Program-made: the position numbers and the translations under genes
Origin: Candidatus Latescibacterota bacterium
GTDB taxonomy: Bacteria > Krumholzibacteriota > Krumholzibacteriia > Krumholzibacteriales > WJIX01
Assembly (NCBI GenBank): GCA_030643145.1
Contig: DAOWMJ010000046.1
Span: forward strand, 1 to 11,020
Reading direction: 5' to 3'
DNA: 11,020 bases
The notes under the pieces: generated by a model
Seen by the model: only the letters and a program-made list of their open reading frames with translations
What the model was told of the DNA's origin: nothing
Database searches by the model: none
In this document: one piece after another, positions 1-7,230 of the stretch
Layout of the letters: each line of letters opens with the position of its first letter
Numbering within the stretch: position 1 is the stretch's first letter

Positions 1-743
1 TAGATTTTCAGAAAAAAGGCGCTGTTGTTTTTGATTACGGAAATAACATACGAAGTCAGGCGGAGGGGGGCGGCCTTGAGAATGCTTTCGACTTTCCCGG
101 ATTTGTGCCCGCGTTCGTACGTCCCATGTTTTGTATTGGGAAAGGGCCTTTCCGCTGGCTGGCGTTGTCCGGGGAAAAAGAAGATATTTACAGAACAGAC
201 GATCTGGTTCTTGAGCTTTTTCCCGAGAATGAATCTTTGTGCCGATGGATAAAGATGGCGCGTGAGATGGTTGCTTTTCAGGGACTTCCAGCCCGGATCT
301 GCTGGTTGTCGTATGGAGAACGGGAAAAACTTGGACTGGCGATAAATGATCTTGTAGCCAGTGGGGAGATAAGCGCTCCAATAGTGATTGGAAGAGATCA
401 TCTTGATGGTGGATCTGTCGCGTCCCCTTACCGTGAGACAGAAGATATGAAGGATGGGAGTGACGCGGTAGCCGATTGGCCGATTCTAAACGCTCTTCTC
501 AATGCCGTAAATGGAGCGGCTTGGGTTTCCGTTCATCACGGCGGTGGTGTTGGAATTGGGCTTTCAATTCATGCCGGATTAGCGGTAGTCGCCGATGGCA
601 CCGATCAAGGCCGCGAAAAGCTTGAACGTTGTCTGCGTGGAGACCCTGGCACAGGGATTGCAAGACATGCTGACGCAGGCTATGAAATAGCTATTGACAG
701 GGCGAAGGAAGCAGGAATTAACATCCCAATGCTTAAAAAATGA
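1..743 (+). CDS. hutU: Urocanate hydratase (urocanase), C-terminal part, truncated by the window start
   Basis: Urocanase adds water to urocanate using tightly bound NAD+ to give 4-imidazolone-5-propionate, the second step of cytoplasmic histidine degradation. The frame is open from base 3 and gives 246 residues. The family is usually about 550 residues, so roughly 300 N-terminal residues lie upstream. Visible family signatures, in order, are GFVPAFVRPMFCIGKGPFRW, GLPARICWL, LVASGEISAPIVIGRDHLD, GSVASPYRETE, MKDGSDAVADWP and HHGGGVGIG. The Cys at codon 132-134 sits in the FCxGKGPFRW motif that holds the conserved active-site cysteine of the family. The segment ends at the usual C-terminus (HADAGYEIAI...), so this end is intact. 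The next gene, hutI, encodes the following pathway step, which supports the call. The ATG at 105 is internal and out of the question as a start. Confidence 0.97.
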   Translation, partial: DFQKKGAVVFDYGNNIRSQAEGGGLENAFDFPGFVPAFVRPMFCIGKGPFRWLALSGEKEDIYRTDDLVLELFPENESLCRWIKMAREMVAFQGLPARICWLSYGEREKLGLAINDLVASGEISAPIVIGRDHLDGGSVASPYRETEDMKDGSDAVADWPILNALLNAVNGAAWVSVHHGGGVGIGLSIHAGLAVVADGTDQGREKLERCLRGDPGTGIARHADAGYEIAIDRAKEAGINIPMLKK

Positions 744-796
744 CAAGATTAACTGAATTTTGAAGTAGTTTTTACTCTTGTTTACTTCGTGTTTGT

Positions 797-810
797 AAAA
801 TGTGCATTTT
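797..810. repeat. 14-bp palindrome in the hutU-hutI gap, possible operator
   Basis: The sequence AAAATGTGCATTTT is a perfect 6-bp inverted repeat around a TG centre. It lies in the 111-bp AT-rich gap between hutU and hutI, 45 bp before the hutI start. The gap also holds a longer-range repeat, AGTAGTT at 764-770 and AACTACT at 820-826, that encloses the palindrome. Such symmetry would suit a dimeric regulator site or a weak RNA hairpin. Repeats of this size are not rare by chance in AT-rich DNA. There is no run of T after a GC-rich stem, so it is not a convincing terminator. Confidence 0.3.
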
Positions 811-842
811 GCTTAAGTTAACTACTGTTTATTTCATTCTGC

Positions 843-848
843 AAGGAG
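843..848 (+). promoter_or_regulatory. Ribosome binding site deciding the UUG start of hutI
   Basis: AAGGAG lies 6 nt before the TTG at 855. It is the only good Shine-Dalgarno match near the start of the homologous region, and it fixes the non-ATG start. The same string GCAAGGAGAG recurs before pilC at 10147-10156. Confidence 0.8.
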
Positions 849-854
849 AGGCGC

Positions 855-2153
855 TTGCCCGAAACAATTGATTTACTGCTTCTTGGCGCCGGTCAGATGA
901 TAACCAGCCGGACTGACGGAAAGGGTCCCCTAAGAGGGGAAAATCTGGCGTGTGCTGGTATCGTGCGAGATGGTGCTATTGCGGTTGCGGATGGTAGAAT
1001 ATTGGCCATCGGAACGACTGAAACTGTTAAAAAAGAGATGGGGAAAAGATCTGTTTCTAAGATTATTGATGTGGAGGGAAGAGTCGTAATGCCCGGCTGG
1101 GTTGATGCGCATACTCATGTCGTTTTCCCCGGGTACAGAGCCGATGAATATGAGGCAAGGATTCGGGGGGACAGCTATCTCGAAATTGAAAAACGTGGTG
1201 GAGGCATAAAGAGAACGGTTGAAGCGTTACGGGGAATGGAGGAGGAAGAACTCTATGAAATTAGCCGGCGGCGTCTTTTAAAAATGATAAGGACAGGTGT
1301 CACTGCGGTTGAGATTAAGAGTGGTTATGGGCTCGATCTGGAAAATGAATTGAAGATGCTCAGGGTGATTTCCCGGCTCGCTGAAGATATGCCTCTCGAT
1401 ATTGTTTCCACATTCATGGGGGCTCATCAGAAGCCTCCTGAATTTGCGGGTAAAGGCGAATATGTGAAATTCCTGATAGATGAAGTGATTCCGGAAGTGG
1501 CAAGTTTGGGGGGGGTTAAATATATAGATGTGTTTTGTGAGAAAGATGTTTTCGATCTTGATGAAACTAGACAAATCCTGACCGCTGGAAAGGAATATGG
1601 TTTTGGACTCAAAGTCCACGCGGATGAAATATTCGCCATTGGCGGAACGGAACTGGCCGTCGAACTCGGCGCTGTTTCCGTTGATCATCTGACAAAAATT
1701 ACAGAGACGGGAATTGAATCCTTGTCGAAAAGTGATACAATAGGCGTGCTTTTACCCGGTACAAGTTTCGGGCTTGCCTCAACCCTCTTCGCGCCTGCAA
1801 GAAAACTTGTTTCAGCGGGAGTTGCCATAGCGCTTGCAACCGATTTTAATCCGGGAAGTTCCCCTTCATTATCGATGCCGCTGACAATTTCAATCGCCTG
1901 TTCACAAATGGGCCTTTTACCGTCCGAAGCGGTTAATGCGGCGACTATAAATGCCGCTTACTCCATAGGTATGCAGGAAGAAATTGGTTCTTTAGAAAAA
2001 GGAAAGAAAGCCGATATTGTAGTATACGATGTTGAAGACTATCGCGAGATACCTTCCAGAGCTGGGACGGACCATTCCGTTATTGTGATTAAAGAAGGCA
2101 GTGTTGTGTGGGAAATAGAAGACTATAAAAGCAGGAGTGAGGTCGGGTTTTGA
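855..2153 (+). CDS. hutI: Imidazolonepropionase
   Basis: HutI hydrolyses 4-imidazolone-5-propionate to N-formimino-L-glutamate, the third step of histidine degradation, in the cytoplasm. The 432-residue product is close to the usual family length of just over 400. It shows the amidohydrolase-fold metal site: H86 and H88 in DAHTHVVF, H255 in HADE and D330 in TDFNPGSSP. Other HutI signatures are RxRGDSYLEI near residue 100, TAVEIKSGYGLDLENELKML, TFMGAH, DVFCE and SVDHL. The C-terminal EEIGSLEKGKKADIVV is the usual amidohydrolase ending. The UUG start is chosen because AAGGAG stands 6 nt upstream and no better start precedes the homologous region. The stop codon overlaps the start of the next gene (TTGA), indicating translational coupling. 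A run of eight G at 1508-1515 leaves the frame intact. Whether formiminoglutamate goes on via HutG, HutF or a formiminotransferase is not visible here. Confidence 0.97.
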   Translation: MPETIDLLLLGAGQMITSRTDGKGPLRGENLACAGIVRDGAIAVADGRILAIGTTETVKKEMGKRSVSKIIDVEGRVVMPGWVDAHTHVVFPGYRADEYEARIRGDSYLEIEKRGGGIKRTVEALRGMEEEELYEISRRRLLKMIRTGVTAVEIKSGYGLDLENELKMLRVISRLAEDMPLDIVSTFMGAHQKPPEFAGKGEYVKFLIDEVIPEVASLGGVKYIDVFCEKDVFDLDETRQILTAGKEYGFGLKVHADEIFAIGGTELAVELGAVSVDHLTKITETGIESLSKSDTIGVLLPGTSFGLASTLFAPARKLVSAGVAIALATDFNPGSSPSLSMPLTISIACSQMGLLPSEAVNAATINAAYSIGMQEEIGSLEKGKKADIVVYDVEDYREIPSRAGTDHSVIVIKEGSVVWEIEDYKSRSEVGF

Positions 2154-3625
2154 GTAAGACGAACAAACTGAGACGTAAAGCGCAGGATTTGCTGAAGAAG
2201 GGCAAACTGGATAAGGCTATTGAAGTATATAAAAAACTTTTGTTTGGGCACGCCGGCAATCCGAATCTATCCAACGAACTGGGAGATATATATCTAAGAA
2301 CCGGGGATCGGATTCAGGCTGTTGCGTCATTCGAGAGTGCCCTGGAAAATTATGAAAAGATTGCTCTGTATAATAACGCTGTGGCTGTATGCAAGAAAAT
2401 ACTCAGGATTGCCCCCGGAAGATTAACTACAATATACAGACTTGGCGAACTTAAAACCAAACAGCATTTTTTAAATGAAGGGGCAGAATATTTTTTCAAA
2501 TATATGGAACTGCTTTTGGGCGACAGCAATTTACTTGTTCAAGGAACCGAGGAACGGATAGAGATTATCCTGGAATTAATGAAGAACTATCCGGAAATTG
2601 CTTCAAAAGCTGTTGATGTTTTTGAAGCGCTCGGAATAAAGTCCAGAGCTTCCCAGGTTAACGCCAAACTGATAAAGGAAAATAGTGAAAATGGGGATAG
2701 AGAAACACTCAAATTTTATCAAGAACGAATGGAGAGGCTGAAATCATCACTTTCCGAGGAAGAGTGCGAGAAGGTTGACAGGATACTTGATTCGGTGAAG
2801 GTAGATGATTCTCCGAAAGTCGATGATGAAATGGAAATCAGCGATTTGGTTTCAGAAACCGTAGTGGGGACCGAGGATCTTCTGAAAGTTTCAGCGCAGG
2901 ATTCTTCCCCTCATGACGGAGAATCAGATGAGATCCAAAGCAAAGAATTTAATATAAGTAATATAGGAACGGAAACTGATTTCATAAACCCCCAAAACAA
3001 TTTACAATCCGACTTGGATAATCAGAACGGTGATGAAGAATTATCTTCAGAATCACCGCATGTAATAGAAGAGCCTTTTCTTCCGCCTGAGCTCGATGAT
3101 CAGGATAGTATGAATACCGAGGGAGAAACTGAATCGTTAAACCTATTTGAAGAGGAGCAAGGCGAGGATCAGACCTCTTTCGAAGATTTATCCGATCTAA
3201 ACGAATTAGAAGATGAAACGAATATCGGTAATCAGATAACAAGTGATGTTGAAAAGGATGATTTCAAGAGCCACTATGATTTGGGAATGGCTTATATTGA
3301 AATGGATCTTTTGAATGACGCTATAAAGGAATTGCAAATATCTTCACGCTCACCCGAGTTTGAATTGCGGAGTCTTGAGATGATCGGTCATTGTTTTATA
3401 ATGAAGAAGGAGTTCCGTCTCGCGGTGAAACAACTTGAAAGGGGAGTGGAAATTGCCAGCAAGTCCGGAGATGAAAATCTCGGAATTCATTACAATCTTG
3501 GGCTTGCTTATGAAGCCCTCGATGATGGTGAAAAGGCCCGGGAACATTTCGAAGAAGTTTATATCGTTGATATCACTTTCCGTGATATTTCCTATAAGAT
3601 GAAGAAACTCGAAAGTCTTGCTTAA
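2150..3625 (+). CDS. TPR protein with a long acidic central linker, function unknown
   Basis: I do not recognise a named gene. The 491-residue product has three parts. Residues 1-200 are helical, with TPR-like units (for example the segments starting at residues 8, 41 and 75) and then a helical tail. Residues about 212-370 are low-complexity, very rich in Asp, Glu, Ser and Asn, and probably disordered. Residues 371-491 hold a second set of TPR units (HYDLGMAYIEMDLLNDAI, SLEMIGHCFIMKKEFRLA, IHYNLGLAYEALDDGEKA). No signal peptide or membrane helix is seen, so it is probably a cytoplasmic scaffold. The start is a UUG that overlaps the hutI stop by 4 nt, with GAGG 7 nt upstream; no other start fits before the first TPR. 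Coupling to hutI need not mean a role in histidine use. The HYDLGxAYxEMxLLxDAI ending resembles large TPR proteins in other Gram-negative bacteria whose roles are mostly untested. Confidence 0.85.
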   Translation: MSKTNKLRRKAQDLLKKGKLDKAIEVYKKLLFGHAGNPNLSNELGDIYLRTGDRIQAVASFESALENYEKIALYNNAVAVCKKILRIAPGRLTTIYRLGELKTKQHFLNEGAEYFFKYMELLLGDSNLLVQGTEERIEIILELMKNYPEIASKAVDVFEALGIKSRASQVNAKLIKENSENGDRETLKFYQERMERLKSSLSEEECEKVDRILDSVKVDDSPKVDDEMEISDLVSETVVGTEDLLKVSAQDSSPHDGESDEIQSKEFNISNIGTETDFINPQNNLQSDLDNQNGDEELSSESPHVIEEPFLPPELDDQDSMNTEGETESLNLFEEEQGEDQTSFEDLSDLNELEDETNIGNQITSDVEKDDFKSHYDLGMAYIEMDLLNDAIKELQISSRSPEFELRSLEMIGHCFIMKKEFRLAVKQLERGVEIASKSGDENLGIHYNLGLAYEALDDGEKAREHFEEVYIVDITFRDISYKMKKLESLA

Positions 3626-3637
3626 GATCAAATCATA

Positions 3638-4483
3638 ATGGAAAAAGATAAACTGTTTTGTGATCTTCATACACATTCAAATTATTCTGATGGCGAACTG
3701 TCCCCTCGTGAGCTCGTAGAGCGTGCCGCCAGATATGGCCTTGCGGCAGTATCAGTAACCGATCATGATACTGTTAAGGGTCAGGGTGAAGCCCTAAAGG
3801 CGGGCAAAGAATTTGGTATTGAAGTATTAACCGGGGTGGAGTTCAGTGTAAGGGACGGTGACACGGATATTCATATTCTGGGATATCTTATCGATCCTGA
3901 CGATTCAGCAATTGAAGAAAAATTGAAGTGGCTGAGAGAAAATCGACGCAAAAGGGCCAGGGAAATAATCGACAGGCTTTCTGATTGCGGAGTTAATTTA
4001 TCTTTCGATGATTTGCTTGAAAAAGCGAACCCCGATTCGATAGGAAGGCCTCATATAGCTATGGCTATGCTTGAAAGGGGAGTCGTTTCATCCTTTCAGG
4101 ATGCCTTTAACAGGTTCATCGGTTATGGAAGCAAAGCCTATGTTCCGAAAAATGTTCTTTCTCGTGATGAGGTTATGAAGCTGATATTGAATTCGGGTGG
4201 TGTTCCCGTCTGGGCTCATCCCGCCTCGAATATTAAAAGAACCGGTCTCTTGACCGGATTAATTGATAGAGGTCTCGCGGGACTGGAAGTTTGGCATCCG
4301 AACCATAATTCAGCTATGGAAAATGCTATTCTCAGGATAGCGTCGGACAGAAATCTAATACCAACCGGAGGTTCGGATTATCATTCCCGCGCCGCGATGA
4401 AATTTGATGTCGGAGGTAAAAGGGTTTCCTACAAATCGATTTCATTACTTAAGAAGGCTGCTGTTTCGGGACATTTGTCTTGA
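3638..4483 (+). CDS. PHP-domain metal-dependent phosphoesterase, RnaAM/YciV-like
   Basis: This 281-residue protein has the complete set of PHP-domain metal-binding motifs. They are H11 and H13 with D18 in DLHTHSNYSDG, D42/H43/D44 in TDHDT, E68 in GVEFS, H79 in DIHILGY, H139 in GRPHIA, H194 in WAHPA, and D247 and H249 in GSDYH. The order, length and GRPHIA insert match the stand-alone PHP group that includes E. coli RnaAM (YciV), which acts on 5' ends of RNA and on 3',5'-nucleotide bisphosphates. The PHP domains of DNA polymerase III and HisK-type histidinol phosphatases have different surroundings, so these are less likely. A cytoplasmic enzyme is expected, since no signal peptide is seen. 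It starts 12 bp after the TPR gene and is probably in the same transcript. No clear Shine-Dalgarno precedes the ATG. The exact substrate is an inference from family resemblance. Confidence 0.88.
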   Translation: MEKDKLFCDLHTHSNYSDGELSPRELVERAARYGLAAVSVTDHDTVKGQGEALKAGKEFGIEVLTGVEFSVRDGDTDIHILGYLIDPDDSAIEEKLKWLRENRRKRAREIIDRLSDCGVNLSFDDLLEKANPDSIGRPHIAMAMLERGVVSSFQDAFNRFIGYGSKAYVPKNVLSRDEVMKLILNSGGVPVWAHPASNIKRTGLLTGLIDRGLAGLEVWHPNHNSAMENAILRIASDRNLIPTGGSDYHSRAAMKFDVGGKRVSYKSISLLKKAAVSGHLS

Positions 4484-4492
4484 CCCTGCGAG

Positions 4493-4520
4493 TTTACTTT
4501 CTTAGAGTTGTTTCTATACA
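4493..4520 (+). promoter_or_regulatory. Possible sigma-70-type promoter before the S component gene
   Basis: TTTACT at 4493-4498 and TATACA at 4515-4520 are separated by 16 bp in the 80-bp gap that follows the PHP gene. Both hexamers are moderate matches to -35 and -10 elements. A new transcript here would be sensible because the gene theme changes. In AT-rich DNA such matches are common, so confidence is low. Confidence 0.25.
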
Positions 4521-4545
4521 TTCGATCTATTTCGGTTAAACATTC

Positions 4546-4559
4546 AAATTTTCGAATTT
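4546..4559 (+). promoter_or_regulatory. Small AU hairpin with UUCG loop just before the S component start
   Basis: AAATT-TTCG-AATTT could form a 5-bp hairpin with a UUCG tetraloop. It ends 4 nt before the ATG at 4564 and lies where a Shine-Dalgarno should be; none is recognisable there. The stem is all A-U and weak. A role in translation is only a possibility. Confidence 0.2.
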
Positions 4560-4563
4560 AAAT

Positions 4564-5118
4564 ATGAGATCCAATTGGAAAAGACACAAGATTATTCTTA
4601 CCGCACTTTTTACCTCATTAACTGTTGTTCTGGGGTATTTACTTGCCGCCGTACCGAATGTTGAGCTAATGACTTTGTCTGTTTTTTTATGCGGTGTATT
4701 TGTCGGTCCGCGTTACGGGGCTGTTGCCGGAATTCTTTCGATAACACTTTATTCATTTTTTAATCCCTATGGAATTTCACTTCCACCACTTCTCGCCGCT
4801 CAGATAAGTGGGTTTATTGTTATAGGGGCATTGGGCGGCCTGCTCAGGAAAAAACTTCTAGGTGGAGGTGGAAGGGTTGTTATAATAAGCGCTGTTTCGG
4901 GGTTTTTAATAACTCTGTTGTATGATATACTAACAACAACAGCTACAGCCTACATTGTGCTGGGAGCGGATGGTTTTACCGGTGGAATAATAGGTTTCTT
5001 CTGGACCGGTTGTGTGTTTATAGTAATACATGTTGTTGTTAACGCGGTTATTTTTTCTCAAGCTGTAGTGCCTATAGTGAAAGTCGCTGGTTTGAAAGAT
5101 GCTTATCCGGGGAATTGA
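4564..5118 (+). CDS. Small integral membrane protein resembling an ECF transporter S component
   Basis: The 184-residue product is almost entirely hydrophobic, with about six membrane segments (roughly residues 9-30, 34-50, 52-68, 74-95, 103-124 and 138-172). A basic N-terminus (RSNWKRHK) puts that end in the cytoplasm by the positive-inside rule. The pattern PNVELMTLSVFLCGVFVGPRYGAVAG, shown here as separate pieces PNVELMTL and VFVGPRYGA, followed by SFFNPYG and LPPLLAAQISG, is typical of S components of energy-coupling factor transporters. These bind a vitamin or metal in the inner membrane and pair with shared ATPase and T subunits. None of those partners is in the window, so they would have to be encoded elsewhere. 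The ligand cannot be told. The gene overlaps the TonB receptor start by 20 nt, which suggests joint expression and a common substrate. No Shine-Dalgarno is evident before the ATG. Confidence 0.75.
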   Translation: MRSNWKRHKIILTALFTSLTVVLGYLLAAVPNVELMTLSVFLCGVFVGPRYGAVAGILSITLYSFFNPYGISLPPLLAAQISGFIVIGALGGLLRKKLLGGGGRVVIISAVSGFLITLLYDILTTTATAYIVLGADGFTGGIIGFFWTGCVFIVIHVVVNAVIFSQAVVPIVKVAGLKDAYPGN

Positions 5119-6910
5119 TAAATATTACGAATTGCTACTGGTCACACTTTTAGCCCTGAGTTTATCTGTTGGCTGTTTTGCCGCGGGGTTTCCCGAAGGT
5201 TCTGTTGCCGCGGATTCGATTTCTTTGCCCGGCGAAGTTTTTATTCTGACTTCCGACGATTTGCAGGATTACAATATCAACACCTTTGATGATATTCTTG
5301 AAATAATACCCGGTGTGTCTTTCTGGCGAAAAGGCCCTCCAGGATCTTCTACAGGTTTTTCCGTTGGGGGTAGGAGGAGCCGTGGAATGAATCTCCTGGT
5401 GAATGGTATACCTCTAAGCAATATTTATACTTCGCAGCCCCTTGTTAAATTTATAGACCTTTCACGCATAAAACAGATTGAGGTGATTTACACCGGTTCT
5501 CCTTTTTTGACCGGCTATAGTTCCAATGGCGGTGTTATTAATGTTGTTCTTGAAAGAGGCGGGAGAGAACCTCCGTTTACCCAGGCGAATTTCACATATG
5601 GCGATAACAACCGCAGGGCGAGAAGAATCTGGTTTTCTACTCCAAAGTCATATATAAACGCCACTATTATTTATAATGAATATCTTCAGGATTCTTTTGA
5701 ACCGCTCGTATTTTATCCAAAAAATCTTGTAGGAAGAGATGACGCGAGATCGGTATCAATGGAGGTTTCTTTCGGGATGAATCCTGAAAATAGCACGCTT
5801 GTGCATTTTACTCGTTTTGAGGATACATTTGTAGGTTCGGCCTGTTCATCACAAGAAGATATAAGAAGCCGTGGATTTGATGCAGGGATGCAGTACAGAC
5901 ATTATGGTTTAAAGGCTGCCGCGAGAAATTTTGGTTTTAGAAAAGAGCGTCTGGAAGGATCCATAGCAGGTTTAAGTTCCACTATTTCCATTAGTTTCGA
6001 TAGAAAATTGAGATCGACGAACCTAAGAAGTTTTTTTTCCGGCCGGCGTGATTTGTATGAAAACAGATTCGCGGGAAAAAGGGTTGCCCCCGAGACAGAA
6101 AATTACGAAGGGGGCGTTGTTATATCCTCGCTTTTGCGAAAGCAATTTACTTTAAGAACCGGGATTTATGGTGGAGAACACAGTCAGGTTGGGTCTTATC
6201 TGGGAGGTGAGTTTGGAATAAGCCGCGAGGGGAAAGGGGGGGCGTATGAGACTCTGATTATTTCAAGAAAATTGATACTCCCTTCCGCCGCCATGCTTTT
6301 CCATCCTGAACCGGATACTGTTTTTGCTTGTTATGATATCCTCAGTGCCGGCAACGAAGGATTGCGGCCTGAAATCACTCATGAAATATCTCTTGAAAAA
6401 TATTTTAGTTCGGGTATTTTATTGCATCTCTTTTTTAGGCGTGAAGATTGCGGTATCATTGAAGAAAACAAGAATAGCGAGTTATACAATTCTTCTGATA
6501 TTCAGGATGTTTCAGGTGTCAGGGCTGAATATGGCGATTATGGAGAATACCGCGGAGCAAAGTATGGTTATAAGCTCGCTGGAGAGTATTTTCTGAACAG
6601 GAGTGATTATAGCAACGGTATTCCGGAATATCGGGTTAGCGGGAATCTCTATTTAAAGATACCGGTATTCAAGGACACAGAAACTTTCACGCTTCGTTTC
6701 GATTCAATAGAAACAGGAAGAAGAAGTTGGGGAACAGTAGATGTTGAGCCTGCTGCCGTACAGAATCTTTCCGCTTCAATAACTATTATGTCCGCTCTTA
6801 TCAAATTCCAGATCAAGAATATTATGGACTTTCGCTATCAGACTGTTCCCGGATATTACATGGATGAGCGACATTTTAGAATTGGAATAATCTGGAATCT
6901 GATCAATTGA
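5099..6910 (+). CDS. TonB-dependent outer membrane receptor, BtuB-sized
   Basis: The 603-residue protein starts with a signal peptide (basic residues at 4 and 8, hydrophobic core 11-25, possible cleavage after CFA near residue 28). Residues about 45-152 form a TonB plug domain: EVFILTSDDLQDYNINTFDD, then IIPGVS, GRRSRGMNLLVNGIPL, IKQIEVI and the closing SSNGGVINVV. The remaining 450 residues alternate aromatic and polar residues as in a 22-strand barrel. They end in YQTVPGYYMDERHFRIGIIW, a typical C-terminal beta-signal region. DSISL near residue 39 could be the TonB box. The length is close to that of BtuB and is short for siderophore receptors, so a vitamin or small chelate is likelier, but the ligand is unknown. 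The ATG lies inside the S component gene, and a later UUG at 5132 would destroy the signal peptide. Runs of T8 (6031-6038) and G7 (6236-6242) occur in frame. Confidence 0.9.
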   Translation: MLIRGIDKYYELLLVTLLALSLSVGCFAAGFPEGSVAADSISLPGEVFILTSDDLQDYNINTFDDILEIIPGVSFWRKGPPGSSTGFSVGGRRSRGMNLLVNGIPLSNIYTSQPLVKFIDLSRIKQIEVIYTGSPFLTGYSSNGGVINVVLERGGREPPFTQANFTYGDNNRRARRIWFSTPKSYINATIIYNEYLQDSFEPLVFYPKNLVGRDDARSVSMEVSFGMNPENSTLVHFTRFEDTFVGSACSSQEDIRSRGFDAGMQYRHYGLKAAARNFGFRKERLEGSIAGLSSTISISFDRKLRSTNLRSFFSGRRDLYENRFAGKRVAPETENYEGGVVISSLLRKQFTLRTGIYGGEHSQVGSYLGGEFGISREGKGGAYETLIISRKLILPSAAMLFHPEPDTVFACYDILSAGNEGLRPEITHEISLEKYFSSGILLHLFFRREDCGIIEENKNSELYNSSDIQDVSGVRAEYGDYGEYRGAKYGYKLAGEYFLNRSDYSNGIPEYRVSGNLYLKIPVFKDTETFTLRFDSIETGRRSWGTVDVEPAAVQNLSASITIMSALIKFQIKNIMDFRYQTVPGYYMDERHFRIGIIWNLIN

Positions 6911-6992
6911 TTTTTATCTCCATGGTAAAAAATATGCCGGTAGTTGGTTAGTATATATTCTATATTTTCGGTTCGCGCTATTTTTCAGCGTA

Positions 6993-7007
6993 TTCGCATA
7001 ATGCGAA
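6993..7007. repeat. Perfect 15-bp palindrome, candidate operator
   Basis: TTCGCAT-A-ATGCGAA is a perfect 7-bp inverted repeat around one base. Its size and tight spacing suit a dimeric regulator more than an RNA hairpin, since a one-base loop cannot fold well. It lies 83 bp after the receptor gene and 212 bp before the sigma-54 element, so it could serve either as a distant activator site for pilB or as part of another signal. Confidence 0.4.
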
Positions 7008-7204
7008 ATCACCAGGAAAATGGCTTGTGCCGGGAATTATTATCCGTACCTGCATAGCTGATCCTTTCTCGTTCCAGACCGCGGAATAATTGTTTATTAA
7101 GCAACATGATCAAAGAGTTTAACGTGGTGTAACCAGTTGATATTCGGGCAGGTAAACCGTGAATTATCCGTTGTTTCAAGGTTAGACGGGAATGAGTGAA
7201 ATAG

Positions 7205-7220
7205 TGGCATATTATTTGCG
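7205..7220 (+). promoter_or_regulatory. Sigma-54 (RpoN) type -24/-12 promoter for pilB
   Basis: TGGCATA-TTAT-TTGCG matches the sigma-54 consensus TGGCACG-N4-TTGCA. The essential GG (7206-7207) and GC (7218-7219) are present with the exact 12-base offset required. The mismatches are at less critical positions. Transcription would start near 7231, leaving a leader of about 115 nt before the pilB UUG. Type IV pilus genes are known to be sigma-54 dependent in several bacteria, usually through PilS/PilR acting on pilA, so the context fits. The activator and its sites are not identified. Confidence 0.6.
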
Positions 7221-7230
7221 CTTGAAAAAA

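Noticed and set aside
105..743. Separate small CDS starting at ATG 105
   Set aside because: The frame is open from base 3, and the codons before the ATG encode conserved urocanase sequence, so the ATG is internal to hutU.
1278..1688. 136-residue reverse-strand open frame inside hutI
   Set aside because: It lies fully opposite a strongly conserved enzyme and its product has no recognisable motif; it is a shadow of hutI.
4484..4563. Cobalamin or TPP riboswitch before the S component gene
   Set aside because: The gap is only 80 bp and contains no B12 box or TPP core motifs.
6902..6915. Intrinsic terminator after the TonB receptor (ATCAATTGAT followed by T5)
   Set aside because: The palindrome has no loop and only A-U-rich pairs, so it cannot form a stable terminator hairpin.
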